DNA of 64,000 nt. Origin: Clostridia bacterium (lineage in GTDB: Bacteria; Bacillota; Clostridia; Acetivibrionales; DSM-2933). Below, piece after piece: positions 58,472 to 64,000 of the stretch. The stretch spans positions 1 to 64,000 of the forward strand of contig JAOABQ010000048.1 of assembly GCA_026418275.1 (NCBI GenBank). The letters are read 5' to 3'. The notes under the pieces were generated by a model that did no database searches, was not told the DNA's origin, and was given only the letters and a program-made list of their open reading frames with translations. Made by a program: the position numbers and the translations under genes. Every line of letters starts with the position of its first letter. Position 1 is the first letter of the stretch.

Positions 58472-59217
58472 TGATCAACTACGTTTTTGACGGTAGTTTT
58501 GAAGGGCTCTTGACTTCCGTCTACGAAGCTTATTACTGTAAAGAACCTCCGCAAAAAATTTTATGGAGCCGTGACTTACAGGAAAACTTATTTGAGTCCT
58601 ATATCCATATAGAAACGGATCATGAAAAATCGCAAAAAGTATATCATTCCGTCTTAAAAAAGATATCCTATCCGGCGCTTCAAAATGCATACTATACATA
58701 CCTGTCGGAACATCCGGACTCCGGTACCTTCATTTACCGGTATTTAAAGTTCGGTTTTAAAGTAGGAGGAAAGGTTGACCAGTATTTAACCGATGAACGG
58801 GTTTTAACAGTTCATACTTTACGCCGGAAAGTAGCATTGGAAAACCACCGGCTGCTGGGACTTTTACGTTTTCGGAAACTATCCGGAGATATCTATTACG
58901 CCCCTATTGAGCCTGATTTTAATATCGTAGGACTCCTGGCGCCTCATTTTGTCAAAAGGCTGTCCAGTCAAAATTTCGTTATTCACGATAAAAAAAGATG
59001 TATTGGTGCCGTATTTGATCAAAATGACTGGTATTTAACCGATATTCCTAATGAAATTGGCATAACACTGGATCACAGTGAATTGGATTTTCAGGGGCTT
59101 TGGAAGAGATTTTTTAAGAGTATTTCCATAGAGGAAAGGACTCACCCCAAACTCCAAAAAAGCTTCATGCCTAAAAGGTATTGGAAATATTTAGTTGAGA
59201 AGGAAGCGGGTTTATAG
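58471..59217 (+). CDS. TIGR03915-family DNA metabolism protein
   Basis: 248 residues. NYVFDGSFEGLLTSVYEAYY opens the protein, as in the TIGR03915 family; LLGLLRFRKLSGDIYYAPIE and LVAPHF-like LLAPHFVKRLSSQNFVIHDK follow. Its start overlaps the radical-SAM stop by one base, so the pair is translationally coupled. In some genomes it is fused to a uracil-DNA glycosylase-like domain; that domain is absent here. Confidence 0.85.
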   Translation: MINYVFDGSFEGLLTSVYEAYYCKEPPQKILWSRDLQENLFESYIHIETDHEKSQKVYHSVLKKISYPALQNAYYTYLSEHPDSGTFIYRYLKFGFKVGGKVDQYLTDERVLTVHTLRRKVALENHRLLGLLRFRKLSGDIYYAPIEPDFNIVGLLAPHFVKRLSSQNFVIHDKKRCIGAVFDQNDWYLTDIPNEIGITLDHSELDFQGLWKRFFKSISIEERTHPKLQKSFMPKRYWKYLVEKEAGL

Positions 59218-59253
59218 ATTCCTGTTACTATGTTACAATGAATGGAAATGAGT

Positions 59254-59362
59254 TTATATATAGATGATGCAAAAAACATTACATTTGTCTATCGCAATCA
59301 TCGATAAATCGTTCGCTGAATGCTCTGCCAAATGTAATATTTTTAATGCAATCTATATAGTT
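59254..59362. repeat. Long inverted repeat in the region before the GNAT gene
   Basis: TATATAGAT, TGCA and ATTACATTTG blocks on the left reappear as reverse complements CAAATGTAAT, TGCA and ATCTATATA on the right: arms of about 30 bases around a 45-base middle. It could be a small non-autonomous element or a structured RNA. No transposase is near. Confidence 0.6.
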
Positions 59363-59379
59363 GGAGAGGGGTACATGTA

Positions 59380-59838
59380 ATGAAAATAGAGGAAGCAGCT
59401 ATTTGTGATGCGGAAGAAATACTTGCACTTCAAAAACTTTCTTTTTTTGAAGAAGCTAAAATTTATAATGATTTTACCATAACACCATTACTTCAAACAG
59501 TGGAAGAAATCAAAACAGAATTTCTAAGTCAGCTTTTTTTTAAATGCTCCCTGGATGATATAATTGTAGGTTCTGTGCGTGCTTTTTCAAAGGATTCTAC
59601 CTGTTTTATCGGAAGGCTCATGGTGCATCCCCTATATCAAAACCGGGGTATCGGTTCCAGATTAATGAAGGAAATTGAAAACCATTTTAAATTTGTTGAC
59701 CGGTTTGAACTTTTTACAGGTTTCAAAAGCGATAAGAACATATACCTATATCAAAAACTCGGGTATAGGATTTTTAAAACAGAAGAGGTAAACGATAAGC
59801 TAAAATTAGTTTATATGGAAAAAATGGCCTGCAAGTAA
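59380..59838 (+). CDS. GNAT N-acetyltransferase
   Basis: 152 residues, GAGAGGGG upstream. The acetyl-CoA motif GRLMVHPLYQNRGIGSRLMK (about 87-106) is clear and LYQKLGYRIFKTEEV near the end completes the fold. Substrate unknown. The stop is followed closely by a terminator shared with the convergent DksA-type gene. Confidence 0.85.
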   Translation: MKIEEAAICDAEEILALQKLSFFEEAKIYNDFTITPLLQTVEEIKTEFLSQLFFKCSLDDIIVGSVRAFSKDSTCFIGRLMVHPLYQNRGIGSRLMKEIENHFKFVDRFELFTGFKSDKNIYLYQKLGYRIFKTEEVNDKLKLVYMEKMACK

Positions 59839-59846
59839 GATTTAAG

Positions 59847-59875
59847 GGAATAAAGTCCACTGAGGACTTTATTCC
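59847..59875. terminator. Bidirectional terminator
   Basis: GGAATAAAGTCC pairs perfectly with GGACTTTATTCC around ACTGA. It overlaps the stop codon of the convergent DksA-type gene. Confidence 0.65.
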
Positions 59876-60510
59876 GGCAGCTGCCTTCTATATTCATCAT
59901 TCGTGACCTGGTCCATATCATCTACAATCCCTTGTCTGTCGATTTCATTGGTATAAAATTCTTCATAATCATGGTACCCGCCCAAATCCTGAGGACTATC
60001 CGATGATCCGTATTTCATCAGGTCATTCAGATAATCTAGGCCCTCATATTCATCATCTTCCCTTTTATTTAGATATTTTCTGCCAAAAGGTGCATCCCAT
60101 ACCAATTCTTCAACGGGCCGCTGTCTGCTTAGGTATTCCATATCCACTTCCTTATTTTCTTCACATCGAATACAGAGCCTTGCATAGGGAATGGCCTCCA
60201 GCCTTTCCGAACCTATTTCCTTTCCACAGAAGGCACAGGTTCCGTAGATTCCCTCATCGATTCTTCCAAGGGCATCATGGATTTCCTTCAGTAAGTGTTC
60301 CTCATGTACCATGAGTGCATTGTTGAGTTCGGCATCATATAACTGGGTACCCATATCCGCAGGATGGTTGTCATAATTGGATAATTCATGGGGGGAATCA
60401 ACATCCTGATCCGCTTCCCGGTGTTCCTTCATCAAATCAATTGTGTTGTGGAACTCTTTTCTCTGTTTTAATAATATTTCTTTAAAATGGCCTAAATTTT
60501 TTGGGTCCAT
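59869..60510 (-). CDS. yteA: TraR/DksA-type zinc-finger protein (YteA-like)
   Basis: 213 residues. A helical N-terminal part (HFKEILLKQRKEFHNTIDLM) and the C4 zinc finger Cys92, Cys95, Cys113, Cys116 (CAFCGKEIGSERLEAIPYAR, then CIRC) fit the YteA/DksA family; a C-terminal acidic extension of about 90 residues (EEFYTNEIDRQGIVDDMDQV) is typical of YteA. Probably binds the RNA polymerase secondary channel or acts in sporulating cells. Overlaps the preceding stop by one base. Confidence 0.85.
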   Translation of the reverse strand: MDPKNLGHFKEILLKQRKEFHNTIDLMKEHREADQDVDSPHELSNYDNHPADMGTQLYDAELNNALMVHEEHLLKEIHDALGRIDEGIYGTCAFCGKEIGSERLEAIPYARLCIRCEENKEVDMEYLSRQRPVEELVWDAPFGRKYLNKREDDEYEGLDYLNDLMKYGSSDSPQDLGGYHDYEEFYTNEIDRQGIVDDMDQVTNDEYRRQLPE

Positions 60511-60779
60511 TATTTTACCTCCTCTTCGTTCTCATTCTTTTTGTCTTTGGCACTGCCCGACGCAATGATTTTTGTGATGAGATAATCACAATTATAAATA
60601 TCCTTTTGCAGCGTGCCCTCAAAATCATGAAGCCTAAACTTAATGAGCTCGATAAACTCCTGGATTTCCTTATCCGCACTGCTCATGTTTTTATCCTGTA
60701 TTAAATTCAATAAATCCCCTGTTTTTTTATAAATATCCAATAAATCCTCTTTTAACTCCGTAGTTAAGACTTCAGACAT
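60510..60779 (-). CDS. Small helical protein upstream of yteA
   Basis: 89 residues, AAAGGAG upstream. Wholly helical and charged (TELKEDLLDIYKKTGDLLNL, QEFIELIKFRLHDFEGTLQK), no Cys and no TM. It starts the two-gene unit with the DksA-type gene. No family recognised; the size and style are like small sporulation or flagellar helper proteins, but that is not evidence. Confidence 0.5.
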   Translation of the reverse strand: MSEVLTTELKEDLLDIYKKTGDLLNLIQDKNMSSADKEIQEFIELIKFRLHDFEGTLQKDIYNCDYLITKIIASGSAKDKKNENEEEVK

Positions 60780-61066
60780 AAAAATCTCCTTTTTTTGTAA
60801 TTTCAGTTAAAGTTTTTGAATCATCAATTGAAACTCAAAATTTTTAGGTTATAATATTTATATACGAAATTTCGATAAACCCATAGGAAATACTAAAGTA
60901 TGAAACCAAAATAAGCATGAACGGACGGTTTATCGTTTTCCTTTATATAGAGATTGCAAAAACAAAGTTAAAAGCATTTCATCCATATGGACAAGTCCAT
61001 CTTAGTTTTTTGCATCTTCTATATTATTATCTCTTTTTTAATTCTTTTTATATGAGGAGGTTTTAT

Positions 61067-61849
61067 ATGGAACGTAAAGCGGATATTGGCGTATTTGGCG
61101 GGTCTGGTTTTTATTCATTTTTGGATCATGTTGAAGAAATCGAAATGGAAACACCTTATGGCAAACCGAGCGATAAAATAGCAATTGCATCCTATGAAGG
61201 CAAAAGAATCGCATTTTTGCCAAGACATGGAAAGAAGCATCAATTCCCCCCCCACATGATCCCTTACCGGGCAAATATTTATGCCATGAAGGAACTTGGT
61301 GTTAAAAAAATCATTGCCCCTACTGCATCCGGCAGTTTACAAGCACATATCAAGCCAGGTGACTTTGTTATTTGCGATCAGTTTGTCGACAGGACAACAG
61401 GACGTAAGGATACGTTTTTTGATGGTCCGGAAACAAAACATCCGAGTGCGGCGCATCCTTATTGTCCCGAACTTCGCAAGATTGCCATTGAAACGGGCAG
61501 ATCCCTCGGGATACCGATCCACGAAAGAGGTACTGTCGTAGTTATTCAAGGTCCCCGCTTCTCTACAGTTGCAGAAAGCAGATGGTTCTCAAAAATGGGG
61601 TGGGAAGTCATTAACATGACACAATATCCTGAAGCCTATTTGGCCCGTGAAATGGGGCTATGTTATGCCAATGTTGCGCTCATCACCGATTACGATGCAG
61701 GCCTTGAAGGAAATGATGACATACCGCCTGTAACCGAACAGGAAGTCTATAAAGTATTTGAGGAGAATAATGAGAAAGTGAAAAAACTTCTTTTTGAAGT
61801 TCTTAAGAAGGTAAACCCTGAACCGGGTAAATGCAGCTGTGCTGAATAA
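61067..61849 (+). CDS. mtnP: S-methyl-5'-thioadenosine phosphorylase
   Basis: 260 residues from the ATG at 61067 with GAGGAGG upstream; the frame is open further back but that part has no ribosome binding site or similarity. DIGVFGGSGFYSFLDHVEEI, LPRHGKKHQFPPHMIPYRAN and VVIQGPRFSTVAESRWFSKM are the family motifs. It phosphorolyses methylthioadenosine to adenine and methylthioribose-1-phosphate, which the next gene consumes. MTA is a by-product of spermidine synthesis, whose gene is broken in this window. Confidence 0.92.
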   Translation: MERKADIGVFGGSGFYSFLDHVEEIEMETPYGKPSDKIAIASYEGKRIAFLPRHGKKHQFPPHMIPYRANIYAMKELGVKKIIAPTASGSLQAHIKPGDFVICDQFVDRTTGRKDTFFDGPETKHPSAAHPYCPELRKIAIETGRSLGIPIHERGTVVVIQGPRFSTVAESRWFSKMGWEVINMTQYPEAYLAREMGLCYANVALITDYDAGLEGNDDIPPVTEQEVYKVFEENNEKVKKLLFEVLKKVNPEPGKCSCAE

Positions 61850-61961
61850 CCGGTAGAGTACCACCATAATAAAGACCTTTACATGTATTTATTTTTTAAT
61901 CATGACCATAAATAATTTCTATGCAAGACAATGATCCGGATCAGATAGAAGGAGATTTCAG

Positions 61962-62993
61962 ATGAAAACAATTCAATATCAAAATGGTATATTAAATCTA
62001 TTGGATCAAACCAAGCTACCCACAGAGTATTCGTATCTAGAATGTAAAACCTATCAGGAGGTCGCAAAAGCAATCGTAGATATGATTGTCAGAGGTGCGC
62101 CCGCAATCGGTGTTACTGCAGCTTATGGGATTGCTATCGGTGCAGGTGCGATTGAAGCAGTTTCCAAAGACGACTTTTTCAGAAAGCTTGAGGTTATCTG
62201 TGATACTTTAAGAAGCACCCGCCCCACAGCGGTAAACCTTTTCTGGGCTGTGGACAGAATGCACAAAAATGCCCTCTCAAACCGTGAAAAGTCTCTGGAA
62301 GACATTAAACATTCCTTGATCGAGGAAGCCCATAAAATGTATCAGGAGGATGTGGAAACCAATCAGTCTATAGGAAAACACGGTAATCTCCTAATAAAGG
62401 AAAACACAACCATCCTAACCCACTGCAATGCCGGCGCCCTCGCTACCTGTGACTATGGTACTGCCATTAGCGTAATCCGTACAGCCCATGACTCGGGCAA
62501 AAACATCCAGGTTTTTGCAGATGAAACCAGGCCATATCTTCAAGGAGCCCGTCTTACCGCTTGGGAACTTAAGGAAGCCGGTATCCCTGTCACCTTGATC
62601 TGTGATAATATGGCAGGACATTTTATGAAGGAAGGACTCATTCATGGCGTCATTGTGGGTGCGGACAGAATTGCACAAAACGGGGACACTGCCAACAAAA
62701 TCGGAACTTACTCGGTAGCTGTTCTTGCCAAGGAAAACAAAATCCCGTTTTATGTAGCTGCTCCGGTTTCCACCTTTGACTTCACAATTGAAAGCGGTGA
62801 TCAAATTCCCATTGAGGAGCGAAAGCCTGATGAAGTAACCCACATTAAGGGTATTCAAATTGCGCCTCTTGATATCTCTGTCAGAAATCCTGCTTTTGAT
62901 GTAACCCCAAACCGGTACATCACTGCGATTATAACGGAAAAAGGTATCGTTTATCCGCCTTTTAAAGAAAATATTCTAAAGCTGAAAGCTTAG
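61962..62993 (+). CDS. mtnA: Methylthioribose-1-phosphate isomerase
   Basis: 343 residues, GAAGGAG upstream. RGAPAIGVTAAYG (about 48-60), THCNAGALATCDYGTA with the catalytic Cys (about 160), and GADRIAQNGDTANKIGTYS with the catalytic Asp are intact. It isomerises MTR-1-P to methylthioribulose-1-P in methionine salvage. Located 112 bases after mtnP, same strand; the later salvage enzymes are not in this window. Confidence 0.93.
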   Translation: MKTIQYQNGILNLLDQTKLPTEYSYLECKTYQEVAKAIVDMIVRGAPAIGVTAAYGIAIGAGAIEAVSKDDFFRKLEVICDTLRSTRPTAVNLFWAVDRMHKNALSNREKSLEDIKHSLIEEAHKMYQEDVETNQSIGKHGNLLIKENTTILTHCNAGALATCDYGTAISVIRTAHDSGKNIQVFADETRPYLQGARLTAWELKEAGIPVTLICDNMAGHFMKEGLIHGVIVGADRIAQNGDTANKIGTYSVAVLAKENKIPFYVAAPVSTFDFTIESGDQIPIEERKPDEVTHIKGIQIAPLDISVRNPAFDVTPNRYITAIITEKGIVYPPFKENILKLKA

Positions 62994-63021
62994 ATTACCT
63001 CATATAATAATGTTACCATAC

Positions 63022-63065
63022 ACGCAATAAAGCCTTATATGGATTAAATGTAAGGCTTTATGCGT
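63022..63065. terminator. Hairpin downstream of mtnA
   Basis: ACGCA plus ATAAAGCCTTA pairs with TAAGGCTTTAT plus GCGT, followed by T-rich sequence. It lies 28 bases beyond the mtnA stop. Confidence 0.6.
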
Positions 63066-63153
63066 TTCCTGAAAAATTATTTCTTCAGAAAATGCATAAA
63101 TTCTGGTATAATATTAAAAAAGATCAGGCTATTCTGAAGGAGGCACTCTCTTC

Positions 63154-64000
63154 ATGTCAAAACAAACCATAAAAACGGTTATTCTTTTTCCTCTATTGCT
63201 GCTGGTTTTCCTATCCGGCTCTCCAAACTCCTTTGCGGCTTCACCCGCTGTCATTGGGGTAACTCTCGATGGTGAGAACGTCCCCTTGGATGTTCCGCCC
63301 ACTGTAGTCAATGGAAGAACCCTAGTACCTCTTCGGGCTATCTTTGAATCTCTCGGGGCCAAGGTCGAATGGGACGGAGCTACAAAAACCATCCGGGGAA
63401 CCAAACAGAACACCTCCATTACCCTTCAAATTGACAATAAAACTGCTTATGTTAATAACCAGCCTTATACATTGGATGTTCCCGCAACCATTATGCTTGG
63501 AAGAACTTTAGTACCCATGCGGTTTATTGCAGAAAGTCTGGGGGCTAAAATAAACTGGCTGGGCAAAACGAAAACGGTTGAAATCCTCACACAGGAACCG
63601 GTTAAAATTATAGATCCTAACTTGGAAGCCGTTATTCGTGAAATAATCGGCAAGCCGGCAGATGAAATTTATACCCGTGATGTAAAGAAGATTTCTTTTC
63701 TGGATCTGTCCGAAAAAAAGATTTCCAGTCTTGAAGGAATACAGCATTTCGTAAATGTAAAGGAAATTGATTTGAGTAAAAACACAATCACGGATATATC
63801 TCCTTTAATTCCCCTTCAAAAGCTCTCTTTTCTTAATATTTCAGAAAATAAGATCAGTAATTTCATGCCTTTAAATAATCTTAAAGAACTTGCCGTGCTC
63901 AATGCCGGAGCAGCCTTTATGGGTGACCTGTCACCCATTCGTGATCTTACCAATTTAAAGGAATTGCATTTATTTGAAAATAACTTAAGTGATATTACAC
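63154..64000 (+). CDS. Surface protein: CuAO stalk domains plus leucine-rich repeats (cut by window end)
   Basis: 282 residues visible from the ATG at 63154 (GAAGGAGG upstream), continuing past the window. Signal peptide 1-29 (cleavage near SFAAS). Two CuAO-N1-like repeats (about 45-85, VNGRTLVPLRAIFESLGAKV; about 100-145, MLGRTLVPMRFIAESLGAKI) precede internalin-style leucine-rich repeats (VKEIDLSKNTITDISPLIPL, LSFLNISENKISNFMPLNNL). Probably wall-attached, with LRRs binding a protein or polysaccharide. Confidence 0.85.
   Translation, partial: MSKQTIKTVILFPLLLLVFLSGSPNSFAASPAVIGVTLDGENVPLDVPPTVVNGRTLVPLRAIFESLGAKVEWDGATKTIRGTKQNTSITLQIDNKTAYVNNQPYTLDVPATIMLGRTLVPMRFIAESLGAKINWLGKTKTVEILTQEPVKIIDPNLEAVIREIIGKPADEIYTRDVKKISFLDLSEKKISSLEGIQHFVNVKEIDLSKNTITDISPLIPLQKLSFLNISENKISNFMPLNNLKELAVLNAGAAFMGDLSPIRDLTNLKELHLFENNLSDIT

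Noticed and set aside
60917-61066. N-terminal extension of mtnP by 50 codons
   Set aside because: The extension is hydrophobic AT-rich noise with no ribosome binding site; GAGGAGG stands directly before the ATG at 61067.

Overview
The window looks like a piece of the chromosome of a low-GC, endospore-forming member of the Clostridia. The markers are a SCIFF peptide with its radical-SAM maturase, GerW/YtfJ, a SpoIIM-like protein, the scpA-scpB-DUF2953-ytfJ-rluB cluster, many copper-amine-oxidase-like (CuAO) stalk domains, and AT-rich DNA with strong GGAGG ribosome binding sites. It is a two-part window: about 15.9 kb of mobile DNA, then about 48 kb of mostly ordinary chromosome. No rRNA, tRNA, CRISPR array or transposase gene was recognised.

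Bases 1 to about 15,880 hold two inovirus-like (filamentous ssDNA phage) genomes in tandem, both on the + strand. Each has the same order: small basic protein (ssDNA-binding candidate), small single-TM protein, major coat candidate, intrinsic terminator, secreted pIII-like adhesin with Pro/Thr linker and C-terminal anchor, pVI-like membrane protein, Zot-type assembly ATPase, strong hairpin, small accessory genes, rolling-circle initiator. Element 1 (from before base 1 to about 8.18 kb) uses a Rep_trans/RstA-like initiator and carries a cytosine methyltransferase bracketed by TCTTATGTA repeats. Element 2 (about 8.18-15.88 kb) uses a gene II/X-like initiator, has an XRE repressor with operators, and contains six palindrome-ended repeat units of exactly 64 or exactly 54 bp between its genes. 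No secretin is present, as expected for a monoderm host. A 14-bp direct repeat at 8181 and 15853 brackets element 2.

From 15.9 to 20.7 kb are loosely connected genes (AraC/GyrI regulator, nucleotidyltransferase, GNAT, PH-like membrane protein, PilZ protein). At 20.7-29.3 kb, mnmM and speB (agmatinase) are followed by an intruding block: a truncated solute-binding gene, a secreted two-domain nitrilase-like protein, and three tandem solute-binding paralogues. Beyond the block lies a broken remnant of speE, so an ancestral speE-speB unit seems to have been split and speE destroyed.

From 29.5 to 64 kb the gene content is conserved: a DUF1540 protein, rluB, ytfJ, DUF2953, scpB, scpA, trpS, a site-2 protease, cupin, a PrsA-like foldase, lysA, RDD and SpoIIM-like membrane proteins, a MoxR-DUF58-DUF4350-DUF4129 operon, a DacF-like carboxypeptidase, secDF, gamma-carbonic anhydrase, the SCIFF system, UPF0210+ACT, a thioredoxin-NHL fusion, a radical-SAM/UDG-like pair, a DksA-type protein, the methionine-salvage genes mtnP-mtnA, and a CuAO-leucine-rich-repeat surface protein cut by the window end.
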